Below the pieces are notes generated by a model that had not been told where the DNA came from, did no database searches, and saw only the letters and a list, made by a program, of their open reading frames with translations. This document shows, piece after piece, positions 1-9,200 of a DNA stretch of 64,000 bases. Every line of letters begins with the position of its first letter. The first letter of the stretch is position 1. This stretch comes from SG8-4 sp964598225. Its GTDB lineage: Bacteria; Planctomycetota; Phycisphaerae; Sedimentisphaerales; Anaerobacaceae. The translations under genes and the position numbers were made by a program. Where the stretch lies: NCBI GenBank assembly GCA_964598225.1, contig CAZRBG010000023.1, positions 11,483 through 75,482 of the forward strand. The letters run 5' to 3'.

Positions 1-1304
1 TCGATGCCCCGCGTCGGCTCATCGAGCAGCAGTACGTCCACGTCGTGCTGGAGCAGTCTGGCCAGCGCAACCCGCTGCTGGTTGCCGCCCGAAAGCGACA
101 GCACCGGCTGTCGCGGGTCACGGCATCGAATGCCCAGCTTGTCTATCCACTGGTAAGTAGCGGCGTTTTGTCGGCTCGGCAGGACAGCGCCGAGTGGGCC
201 GAAGCCCTTTAGCCTGGAGAGCGTTACGTTCTCGGCCACGCTCAGGTCCAGCGCCAGACCCTCTTGCTTGCGGTCCTCGCTGAGAATGCCCGCGCCCTGG
301 GCCCATCGCCGGGCGGGCGATGCGGGGCCTGTATAGACGCCGAGCTTGATTTGTCCGCTGCGAACGGGATCGAGACCGAACAGGCTGCGGAGCAACTCCG
401 TGCGTCCCGCTCCGATCAAGCCGGCGATGCCGACCACTTCGCCGCGATGGAGTTTCAGGCTTGCCGACTTCGGCTTGCCCGCTCCGGCAAGATCCTTAAC
501 TTCCAGAACGAGCTCGCCGCGTTTGCGCTTCGATTTCGGATAAAGCTCCTCGACCTGCCGGCCGACCATCATTGCCACTATTTCGTCGTTGCTTATCTCG
601 TCCACGGCGCTGCCGCCGACCACCTGCCCGTCGCGAAGGACCGTTACTTTGTCCGCGACGCTCCTGACTTCCTCGATAAAATGAGAAATATAGACGATGG
701 CTTTGCCCTGCTGTTTTAACTGCTCAATGATCTCGAAGAGTCGCTCGACGTCCTGCCGGGTGAGGCTGCTGGTCGGCTCGTCGAGGACCAGCACCCGGCA
801 ACCGCTGGCCAGGGCCCGCGCTATCTCCACCAACTGCTGCGACCCGACGGACAGCTTGCTCACTTTGGCGTCCGGCGCCAGTTCCGGATTGTCGAATTCC
901 TTTAGCACCTCCATAGCACGGCCGCGCACTTCTTTCCGGCACACGATTCCCATCGTTGCCGGCTCCATGCCGAGCATGATATTTTCCTCGACGCTCAGAT
1001 GAGGCGTGAGGGAAAGTTCCTGATAGATCATCGCCACGCCCGCCCGGCGCGCCTCCAGCGGATTAGCCGGGCGGTACTGCTCGCCGTCGAGCCACATCTT
1101 ACCGGAATCGCCTTTGATCGCTCCGGACAGCACCTTCATCAGCGTGCTCTTGCCGGCGCCGTTTTCGCCGACCAGCGCGAGAACTTCCCCGGAGGCTGCT
1201 ACTATCCCTACGTCCTGTAGGGCAACCGTAGCTCCGAAGCGCCTGCTGACGCCCTGCATTCGCAGCCGGGCCTTCGATTGCTGAGAATCTACTCGTTCAG
1301 CCAT
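1..1304 (-). CDS. Sugar ABC transporter ATP-binding protein (RbsA/MglA type), 3' end outside window
   Basis: Energises uptake of a monosaccharide through an inner-membrane ABC importer. The gene starts with ATG at 1304 and runs off the left edge with about 434 codons visible of roughly 500 usual. Two nucleotide-binding domains are visible: the first has Walker A GENGAGKST, signature LSVGSQQ and LVLDEPTSSL; the second has the degenerate P-loop GLIGAGRTEL typical of RbsA-like proteins, signature LSGGNQQ and LLLDEPTRGID at the edge. Its start overlaps the last 16 bases of the upstream binding-protein gene, so the two are translationally coupled. The permease gene is presumably beyond the window. 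The exact sugar cannot be told from sequence. Confidence 0.93.
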   Translation of the reverse strand, partial: MAERVDSQQSKARLRMQGVSRRFGATVALQDVGIVAASGEVLALVGENGAGKSTLMKVLSGAIKGDSGKMWLDGEQYRPANPLEARRAGVAMIYQELSLTPHLSVEENIMLGMEPATMGIVCRKEVRGRAMEVLKEFDNPELAPDAKVSKLSVGSQQLVEIARALASGCRVLVLDEPTSSLTRQDVERLFEIIEQLKQQGKAIVYISHFIEEVRSVADKVTVLRDGQVVGGSAVDEISNDEIVAMMVGRQVEELYPKSKRKRGELVLEVKDLAGAGKPKSASLKLHRGEVVGIAGLIGAGRTELLRSLFGLDPVRSGQIKLGVYTGPASPARRWAQGAGILSEDRKQEGLALDLSVAENVTLSRLKGFGPLGAVLPSRQNAATYQWIDKLGIRCRDPRQPVLSLSGGNQQRVALARLLQHDVDVLLLDEPTRGI

Positions 1305-2308
1305 TTCTTGAAGTCCGGCTCCAGGAGATTCTTCATCCTCGGCTCGTCAAGGTTCTCGGGCGTCGCCACGTCCGAACCGGTGTCGATGCGCTTGGGCACT
1401 TTCTCGCCTTTTAGATGAGCCAACATGTTCTTAACGCCCAGATAGCCCATGTTGATCGGGTCCTGCAAAACCAGACCGTGAATCTGGCCGTCCTTCAGCC
1501 CCTGCACCAATCGCGGCGAGCTGTCGAAGCCGACATACTTGACCTTGCCGGCCAGGTTGCTGCCCTGCAGCGCCCGCAGCATTCCAAAGGACGTCGAAAT
1601 ATTCGGGCAGAAGATTCCGTCGATCGTCAGAGTGCCGTCGGCCTTGCGCAGCGGGGCCAACAGGTTCTCGCTGGCCATGTACGCGCTTTCGGTTGTTGGC
1701 CCGCCGTACTGGTTCGAACTGACAACTTCGATGTCCGGATATTTCTCTTTAAGCACGTCCAGAAAACCCCTCTCGCGGTTCATAGTGCTCGCCGAGCCTT
1801 CCTGGTATCGCAGCATGACGACCTTGCCGCTGCCGCCCAGGATTTCCGCCAGATGCCGGCCGGCCTTTCTGCCGCCGACGTAATTGTCCGTCGATACGAA
1901 ACTCACGTAATCTTCGCCCTTGAGGCCGCTGTCGATAATAACGACGGCGATGCCGTTGTTAACGGCGTCCTTGACCGGCATTCGCAATGCCGTATCGTCC
2001 AGCGGGGCCAGCACTATCCCCGATACGCCGCGTGTTATGAAATCTTCTATCACTCTGATCTGTGACTCCCGGTCGTCTTCCTTGAGCGGTCCTTTCCATA
2101 TTATCTCGATATCGACACCCGAGTCTTTCAACTCCTGCTCCGCCTTGATCGCTCCGGCATGAATCGACTTCCAGAATAAGTGCGTTGTACCTTTGGGGAT
2201 AACGGCAATAGAGTACTGGTTCTGGTTCTGTTCTTTCTCTTTACAACCGGCCCCGTACAAGACAACAGCTATAGCGACAAATATGACGATGATTCGGGCC
2301 TTTTTCAT
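1289..2308 (-). CDS. Sugar ABC transporter substrate-binding lipoprotein
   Basis: Periplasmic receptor of the same importer. The 339-residue product begins with a basic N-terminus and hydrophobic stretch ending in YGAGC, a lipobox with Cys22 as the lipidated residue. The rest reads as a periplasmic-binding-protein-like domain of the ribose/xylose family (Peripla_BP_4 type): repeated FITRGVSGIVLAP, AVVIIDSG and VGFDSSPR segments are characteristic. It is the first gene of the visible operon and carries a Shine-Dalgarno AGGGAGCAAG just before the ATG. It is divergent from the FucP-like permease, which suggests a common sugar signal. Ligand unknown. Confidence 0.9.
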   Translation of the reverse strand: MKKARIIVIFVAIAVVLYGAGCKEKEQNQNQYSIAVIPKGTTHLFWKSIHAGAIKAEQELKDSGVDIEIIWKGPLKEDDRESQIRVIEDFITRGVSGIVLAPLDDTALRMPVKDAVNNGIAVVIIDSGLKGEDYVSFVSTDNYVGGRKAGRHLAEILGGSGKVVMLRYQEGSASTMNRERGFLDVLKEKYPDIEVVSSNQYGGPTTESAYMASENLLAPLRKADGTLTIDGIFCPNISTSFGMLRALQGSNLAGKVKYVGFDSSPRLVQGLKDGQIHGLVLQDPINMGYLGVKNMLAHLKGEKVPKRIDTGSDVATPENLDEPRMKNLLEPDFKKWLNE

Positions 2309-2664
2309 AATTCTTGCTCCCTATGATGAGTAACGGATCAACGGCTGAACGGTTGGCAACTGCTCATTCAATGAACCAACGATACATGAACGAATTAACC
2401 ATTTAACTATCTTACTTTTGCGTTGTTACTCCTTGTTGGATGTAAAGTATATAAGCTCTATCCCAATTGTGCAAGATGACGGAGTGCAATTTTGCCCTTT
2501 GCCCTGGCGTGTCACATCAGCCGGCAAAAATAATTGAATTCGATGTAAAAAAAGCACTTGAAGTCGGTCAATAGGGGCTTTATGCTACCGTAAATCTCGC
2601 ACTGTTGGATTCTTGTCACAATCAAGTGATACCGGGCATGTAACTCAATAAAGGGTGTTTTTTA
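2309..2664. other. Divergent intergenic region between ABC importer and FucP-like permease
   Basis: A 356-base region with no open frame of note, A+T-rich compared with its surroundings. It must hold the leftward promoter of the ABC operon and the rightward promoter of the permease. Only the rightward one (2558-2586) could be picked out with good hexamers and spacing. No convincing regulator palindrome was seen. Confidence 0.6.
2558..2586 (+). promoter_or_regulatory. Predicted sigma70-type promoter of the FucP-like permease
   Basis: TTGAAG (2558-2563), a 17-base spacer and TATGCT (2581-2586) match -35/-10 hexamers at 4 to 5 of 6 positions each. A start about base 2593 would give a leader of about 70 bases before the ATG at 2665. 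Prediction by eye only. Confidence 0.45.
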
Positions 2665-4023
2665 ATGACAGAGACTCCTTCTTCCGGCGTTGATGACTCG
2701 AAGCGATCATCGAAACTGATTCCGTATCATATTCTGTGGCCTTTCATCCTTCTGTCCAGTTGCTTTATGTGGTGGGGTATTGCCAATAACATGACGGACC
2801 CGCTGGTAAAGGCTTTCACGGGCATATTCGAGGATTTGTCTAATTTTAAGTCATCCCTGATTCAATTTGCTTTTTACGGAGCCTACTGTTGTCTTGCAAT
2901 TCCGGGCGCTATTATTTCGAGAAGATTCAGCTACAAGACCGGCGTTCTTGTCGGCCTGGGACTGTATTGCGCGGGATGCTTTTTACTTTTCCCGGCCAGT
3001 CTGATACAGCAGTTTCTGCCGTTCCTTGTTGCTTTCTACGTATTGGCGTCGGGATTATCCATCCTCGAAACGGCGGCCAATCCCTATATCCTGTCCCTCG
3101 GGCCGGAGAGTTCTTCAACACAACGCCTGAATCTTGCGCAATCTTTCAATCCTCTTGGCTCGGTGATCGGCAATCTGCTGTGCCGATTCCTGATTCTGGC
3201 CAGACTTGAAACGCTCAGACAGAAAATTACAGGGACTGAATCAGCCGAGAGGATGAGCGAACTCCAGAGTCAGCAGCTTTTCATCGTGATTACACCTTAT
3301 TTGATTGTCGGCAGTATCCTTGTTGTCATCTGGCTGCTGATCGCTTTTAGAAAAATGCCCTACGTCAGAGAGCCCGACAAGAACATTCATATTGTCGCAA
3401 CTTTTAAGAGGCTCTTCAAAAACGCAAACTACGTGTTTGCCGTGATTGCTCAATTCTTTTATGTCGGCGCACAACTGTGTGTTTGGACCTTCACCGTGTA
3501 TTACATCCCAGCCCAACTGGGGATCAAAGACAGCGAAGCGTTGCGATATCACACGGTCGCCCTCGTTCTGTTTGGCGTGTCCCGTTTTATCTGTACGGCT
3601 CTGATGACGGTGATCAAGCCGCACAATTTGCTGGCGGCCATGGCTGCGCTGGGAGCGATTCTGAGTTGCGTGGTGATCTTTGTCGGAGGCAAAATCGGGG
3701 TCTATTCACTGGTGGCAATTTCCGGATGTATGTCGCTGATGTTCCCGACCATTTTCGGCTTGGGAAGCCGCGGATTGGGTCAGGACAGAAAAATCGCAGG
3801 ATCCGGCCTGATCATGGCAATTCTGGGTGCGGCCGTGCTCGTGCCGGTGCAGGCATATATCATTGATGCCGTCAACGACAATCCACCCGATATCGATCCC
3901 ACGGCACTGAGTATCAGTGCTTCGTACGCCGTGCCGCTTGTATGCTTCGTTGTGATTGCCGCCTACGGCATATTTGCAGGAAGGACAAAAATAAAGGAAA
4001 GCGCGGAAGCCGAAGCGTATTAG
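2665..4023 (+). CDS. FucP-like sugar:proton symporter (MFS)
   Basis: Inner-membrane permease of 452 residues with about 12 hydrophobic segments. The N-terminal motif WWGIANNMTDPLVKAF closely resembles the hallmark WGFANDMTNPLVKAF-like segment of L-fucose:H+ symporters. The paired LxxGLGLYCAGCFLLFPAS and ETAANPYILSLGP segments are also typical of that family. The ATG is preceded by AAAGGGTG. It stands alone downstream of its own promoter, divergent from the sugar ABC importer. The substrate is likely L-fucose or a related hexose/6-deoxyhexose, but this is inferred only from family. Confidence 0.85.
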   Translation: MTETPSSGVDDSKRSSKLIPYHILWPFILLSSCFMWWGIANNMTDPLVKAFTGIFEDLSNFKSSLIQFAFYGAYCCLAIPGAIISRRFSYKTGVLVGLGLYCAGCFLLFPASLIQQFLPFLVAFYVLASGLSILETAANPYILSLGPESSSTQRLNLAQSFNPLGSVIGNLLCRFLILARLETLRQKITGTESAERMSELQSQQLFIVITPYLIVGSILVVIWLLIAFRKMPYVREPDKNIHIVATFKRLFKNANYVFAVIAQFFYVGAQLCVWTFTVYYIPAQLGIKDSEALRYHTVALVLFGVSRFICTALMTVIKPHNLLAAMAALGAILSCVVIFVGGKIGVYSLVAISGCMSLMFPTIFGLGSRGLGQDRKIAGSGLIMAILGAAVLVPVQAYIIDAVNDNPPDIDPTALSISASYAVPLVCFVVIAAYGIFAGRTKIKESAEAEAY

Positions 4024-4111
4024 AAAGACGCTGATCGGCCTGCCGGGCTGAATTGGTTTTAAGGTACCTGCCCGGTCTCTGGGATCACCAGGTTGCGTTA
4101 TCGAATATAAC

Positions 4112-4198
4112 GGAGAGGGCGGGATTCGAACCCGCGGTACCCGCAAAGGGCACACCGGTTTTCGAAACCGGCTCGATAAGCCACTCCGACACCTCTCC
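4112..4198 (-). tRNA. tRNA-Ser(CGA)
   Basis: An 87-base gene on the minus strand. The acceptor arm pairs GGAGAGG with CCTCTCC; the anticodon stem CCGGT/ACCGG closes a 7-base loop TTCGAAA whose positions 34-36 are CGA, reading UCG. A long variable arm, as in class II tRNAs, and a GGTTCGAATCC T-arm are present. CCA is not encoded. Confidence 0.96.
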
Positions 4199-4270
4199 AT
4201 TTTTTTATTATAATGTAATAGAGCTACTTGGGCTATACTGCGGCCCTGTTGGTGGAGTTCACTCTCGTGA

Positions 4271-5245
4271 TCAAATGTCGAAAGCCTTCTGCATCTGCTT
4301 GCGAACCTGTGTCAGGCGTTCGATGTTGCCGCCTCCGACCTCGGCTGTGGCCCAGCCGGTGAAATGTATGTCGTCGAGGGCTCTGCGTACCTGCTCCCAC
4401 GGGATGTCGTCATCGGCGCTGGTAATATCGACAAATTTATTCTTAGCCCGGCTGAAGCCTTTGACGTCGAGTTTCACACAACGGTGGCCGAACGCCCGGA
4501 TCCACTCGCCCGGCCGGGCATACTTCCAGTGATTGCCGATATCGTAATACATGCCAACCCACGGGCTCCGGAAGCTGTCGACGAAGTCGATGAATCGGTC
4601 GGGCCCCTGGTCCGGCGGGGCATCGTGGTCGTACATCATCTGATTCCAGACGTTCTCAAACAGGATCATCTGCCCCATTGCCGCCGCCCTGGGCAGAAGC
4701 TTGCGGATTTCCTGCCGGGCCCGCTCGGCTATCACGTCAGCCGGTCCGTCGCTGCCGCGGCCGACGACGATCAACACTCCGCTGCCTCCGGCCGCATGTG
4801 AGATTCTTATGCAGTGCTCGATGTTCGCCCGACTCTGCGCCCGCTCCTGCTCCTTGGCGCTCGTGAGACGCTGCGACCAGTGCGCGTGGTTAATCGCATT
4901 GTGTACGAAAACGCCCGACTCCTGAACGGCCAGCCTTGCCTCCTCCGGTGTGTACTCAGCCGCCTGGTCAAAATCCACACCGTCAAATCCGGCCTCACGG
5001 GCCATCCGCAAGCGCTCCACAACCGACAACTTATTGCCGTCCAACTCCTTTGGCAGCATCCCCAGCTTACAGGAAAGCAGGATACGCTTACCCTCCGGCG
5101 GTGTGACGATGCGTGTCTCGCCCTTACTGGCCGCACTCGCTGTGCGCGTGCCGCTCACGGTTGCTGCAACGGAGCCGGCCCCAAGAGCAAGGAAACCGCG
5201 ACGGTCGAACGGGAAATCAGTTTTGTGCCCGGACTTGTTTGTCAT
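4271..5245 (-). CDS. Tat-exported TIM-barrel sugar isomerase/epimerase-like protein
   Basis: A 324-residue protein with a twin-arginine leader (DRRGFLALGAGS...) followed by an AP-endonuclease-2/xylose-isomerase-like TIM barrel. Segments such as AGFDGVDFDQAAEYTPEEA, LIVVGRG, ILFENVWNQ, VGMYYDIGNHWKY, CVKLDVKGF and WATAEVGGGN carry the usual acidic and histidine metal ligands of this superfamily. Export through Tat implies folding with its metal in the cytoplasm and action in the periplasm. It is monocistronic as far as can be seen, between tRNA-Ser and a decayed gene. Substrate unknown; a second such protein lies at 31576-32505. Confidence 0.85.
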   Translation of the reverse strand: MTNKSGHKTDFPFDRRGFLALGAGSVAATVSGTRTASAASKGETRIVTPPEGKRILLSCKLGMLPKELDGNKLSVVERLRMAREAGFDGVDFDQAAEYTPEEARLAVQESGVFVHNAINHAHWSQRLTSAKEQERAQSRANIEHCIRISHAAGGSGVLIVVGRGSDGPADVIAERARQEIRKLLPRAAAMGQMILFENVWNQMMYDHDAPPDQGPDRFIDFVDSFRSPWVGMYYDIGNHWKYARPGEWIRAFGHRCVKLDVKGFSRAKNKFVDITSADDDIPWEQVRRALDDIHFTGWATAEVGGGNIERLTQVRKQMQKAFDI

Positions 5246-5406
5246 GAGAACTCACCTGTAATAGAAGGCCATAGATATCCTGTACAACAGTTACGAATCT
5301 AGGCCAAGCCTACAGCTCAGGAGACTAAATGTCAAGGGTCTGACTTCTGAAATCCGATTAAAATTGCATTTCCCAGGCCATAGTTGTGGAATTTTGCCAG
5401 GCTTGC

Positions 5407-5900
5407 TTAGCTTTTTAGGCATGTCCGACGGAGTTCTGCCGGAACGGCTCGCGTCTCGTCGATCAGATCCGCCGGCCCGGCCACAAACAGGCAATCGTCG
5501 GCAAGCACCATCGTCCGGGCGAGGATCGGGATGTCGACGTCGATCCGATTGCCTTCGGCGTCGAACTGCTGCGACTTCATGTAAACGTACTTTCCATCGT
5601 CCACTAACACATCCGACAACGCCACTGGCATGTTCAGGCCTTTAATTTCAACTTGCAGGTTTTCGTTGGTGCCCGGTACGCGATCATCGAGAATCTTCTC
5701 GTCGATCTTTTCACCCGTGTCGCAATCCTGCCGCTTCGTTCAAAGTCTGCCCGCAAAGTAGGCCAATCACCCGTCGCTCGCCCCTCGTCCCTCGAAGTGT
5801 CCCGCAGGCCGGACTTTTTTCCAGACGCTGCTGCTTCTCCGCCTCGTCGATGATTTGCTGCCGCTGCCGGAGAAGCACGCAAAGCGAAGAGCCTCGTAAT
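5407..5900 (-). pseudogene. Remnant of a PQQ-like beta-propeller gene
   Basis: The minus strand carries broken pieces of a relative of the 6250-9498 gene. One frame encodes GDWPTLRADFERSG, matching GDWPTYRHDAGRSG of that protein. After a frame change and apparent loss of most of the propeller, another frame gives CDTGEKI and then a continuous 74-residue end with ARTMVLADDCLFVAGP, matching its C-terminal GKAMALAGEVLFVAGT. A third frame upstream holds QQIIDEAEKQQRLEK, the usual helical linker. No single frame spans the region and no start is credible. This is a frameshifted, internally deleted copy rather than a short functional gene. Confidence 0.7.
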
Positions 5901-6249
5901 GAATAACGACTTGACAATAATCGAATAGATGCTGACAATACCGTCAGCCGGTGAAACGGAAGCAGGTTCTGCAAGGGATAGCCGGCCGGGTGTGACGGAT
6001 TACCGCACGGGCGGCCGCCCTCAAGCCGGCTGCCCGGCACACTTGGCTACAACGATAATCCAGAGCTCCCTTATGCCTGAAGAAAACCTCATTGCCGAAG
6101 GCAAGGGAAAGGAGATCATGTTAAGATTCGAACTGAGAGGATCAAAGTTCTATTCATTCATTTTCGGCTCATCGGAGTTTCATCCGCCCGGACAAGCTTC
6201 TGCTATGTAAACTATTGACACAAATTTTAATCGAAATGAGGTTGGCAAT
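5901..6249. other. Intergenic leader before the PQQ fusion gene
   Basis: A 349-base stretch without a supported gene. A 45-codon frame (6074-6210) reads as low-complexity RFELRGSKFYSF-type sequence and is probably not coding. A TTGACA hexamer lies near 6215 but no -10 follows at the proper distance. GAGG sits 8 bases before the ATG at 6250. Confidence 0.5.
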
Positions 6250-9200
6250 ATGAAATTTATTCAGAAAATTGCAGTGGTTGTCCGGCACGTTGACGTGCCG
6301 CAGTGTTGGTTGATTTTGTTTGCCGGATTGCTATTGCCGGTCACTACTTTTTGCGCTTCGGCCAGTTGCGAACAGACGGCCAAGCAAATCCTTGACAGGG
6401 CCGGCATTAACGGAGGTCTGGTCGTTCACCTCCGTTGCGGAGACGGAAAACTCACCGCGGCACTCCATGCGGATGAAAGTTACATAGTACAGGGCCTTGA
6501 CGCGGATGTAACGGCGGCCCGCCAAACTATCCGGTCGCTTGGCCTTTACGGCAAGGTGTCGGCGCAGCCTTGGACAGGCAGCCGCCTGCCTTACGTGGAC
6601 AATCTCGTAAACTTGATTGTCGCGGAGGACCTCGGCAGGTTGCCGACGGAGGAAGTGCTGCGCGTGCTGGCGCCAAACGGTGTGGCGTTGATCGGCGGCG
6701 AGAAGACCGTCAAGCCGCGCCAGGAGGGGGCGGATGAGTGGCAACAGCACTATCACGATGCGGACAACAACGCGGTGGCCAACGATGATCTGGTCGGTCC
6801 GCCCCGGCATTTTCAGTGGATTGCCGAGCCGCAATGGAGCCGGTCACATCTGAGTCTGCCGTCCATTAACAGTCTGGTCTCGGCCGGCGGTCGGCTGTTC
6901 AGTATCGAGGACCACGCCTCGTCCGAGCACCCAGCCCTTCCGGGCGAGTTCTCCCTGATCTGCCGCGATGCCTTCAACGGCATCGAGCTTTGGCGTCATT
7001 CGTTTGCCGATTGGGAGCCGATCAACATCTACATCAAGTACACTCCGACCCAACTGCAACGGCAGCTTGTCGCTATGGCTGATAAGGTCTATTGCACGCC
7101 GGGTCTCGATGCGCCGATAACTGTGTTTGACGCCATGACAGGCAGGATTCTCAAGAGCTACCCGGGTACTGAGCGGACTCAGGAGTTTGTCTACGACCGA
7201 GGGGTCTTGTACATTGTTCTCGGCGATCCTTTCGACACCGCCGGCATAGGCGAAGGCCGCGGCCGCACCATCGGGTCCAGCGCATTTGCGAAGCATACCT
7301 ACGGTCCAATCATCCCGAAACTGGACGACCCGGAGAGCAGCATGGTGGCGCTCGACGCCGAATCAGGCCGCGAACTGTGGCGGAAAGAGGGCGAAGCCAC
7401 GCGGGCGTATCAAGGCGCATCGTTGGCCGTGCGCGGTGCGTATGCGGCGTACTGCGCCGCTGATTCATTGATCTGTCTTGACCGGAAAACCGGCGCCGAG
7501 CGCTGGCGAGTGCCTTGCATGATTTCACTCTCAGGTCGCAGAAACACCAGGAAAGCGGCCAGATTGGTGCCGGGCACTTCGGTTTCACTGGTGCTTTCCG
7601 ACGATGCAGTTTATTTAGCTGACAGAAAGAACCTGAAGGCGTTCGCGATAGAGGACGGCACCAGGCTCTGGACTTCTTCGACGCGCATGAATCATTTCAA
7701 GGCGCCGGATATATTTCTGGCCGCAGGTGCGGTGTGGACCGCCAACGACAAGGCCTACGATCCGAGTACCGGGGCCCGCGTCGAGAACCTCGCCCAGAAG
7801 ATGAAAGGCCCGATGGGGCATGATCGCTGTTATCGCAATCGCATCACGGATCGCTGGTACATCAACTCGGCCACCGGCGGCAGCGACTTCCTGGCGCTGG
7901 ACGGCTCCGGCGAGTTCCCGAACCCGTGGGTTCGCAGTACGTGTGGGGTCGGCTTCCTGCCGTGCAACGGGCTGTTCTACGCGGGTCCGCCGGCCTGTTC
8001 GTGCGCAAACAAAGTTCAACTCAACGCGTTTAACGCTCTGACCTCCGATCCGGGCCTGAAATCATCCGGCCAACCTATCACGGTTGCCGTCACTCCACAG
8101 CTCGAAAAAGGACCGGCCTATTCTGAAATCTCAGATTTGAAATTTCAAATTTCAGATTTCCACGGCGACTGGCCAACCTACCGGCACGATGCCGGTCGCA
8201 GCGGTCATGCCAAGACCACCGTGCCGGCCGCGCTGGAACCGCGATGGCAGACCAGGCTTGCCACTCATGCCAGTCCACCCGTCATCGCCGCGGGTCAGGT
8301 GTTTGTGGCCGACGTGGACGCGCATGCCGTATGCGCCTTGAACGCCGCAGACGGCGAGACACAATGGACCTATACCACCGGCGGGCGCGTCGATTCGCCG
8401 CCCACCTACTATCAGGGACTACTGCTGTTCGGGTCACACGATGGCTGGGTGTATTGCCTGCGAGCAACCGACGGCGCGCTGATATGGCGGTTCAAGGCGT
8501 TACCCGACCGGCTGATATGCGCCTACGAACAGATCGAGTCCGCCTGGCCGGTCTGCGGCAACATCCTCGTTTACGACGACCCTTCGACAGGCTCAGGGCA
8601 GGTAGTAGCTTATTTCGTGGCCGGCCGAAACTCGTTCGTTGATGGCGGACTATTTCTCTTCGGACTCGACCCACGAACCGGCCGTGTGGTCCACCAGCGG
8701 AACCTGTACGGACCCTACGGTCAGAACGGCCAGCCGATGATCAGTCAGGTGACAGCGCTGGGAGCGACAGGAGCGGGCGGCATCGAGGGAAACAAGGGCG
8801 ACATTTTGTTGGCCGAAGATGGACATCTTTTCCTGCGGCACGAAGCATTCACGCCGGACCTCAAGTCTGTCAGCGCCGAAGAAAATCTCCCGCCGCACCT
8901 GATAACCTCCCACGGTTTTCTCGAACCGATCCCGCATCATCGCAGTTGGTGGACGATTGACACTACATTGCGCTATGACATCGCTACCGGGAGGGGCCCG
9001 GCGCATGGCGATATTCTGGTTCGCGACGGCACACGGTTCTACGAGGTACGGGGGTATCGGCCGAGCCGGACCGCCAGCTTCGATCCGCGCCAGAACGGCT
9101 ATACGCTTTACGCCGGCGACCTCGCGACAATTCGCGTTGAGCCTGGTACAAGCACGAGACGGGCGGTTCCGCGCAGCACGGCGCTGGAACGTTGGCGTGC

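Noticed and set aside
264..719. Open frame on the plus strand within the ABC ATPase gene
   Set aside because: The minus strand there encodes two ABC domains with all motifs; the plus frame shows no family signature.
6074..6210. 45-codon peptide before the PQQ gene
   Set aside because: Composition resembles translated repeat sequence (RFELRGSKFY), and there is no clear ribosome site.
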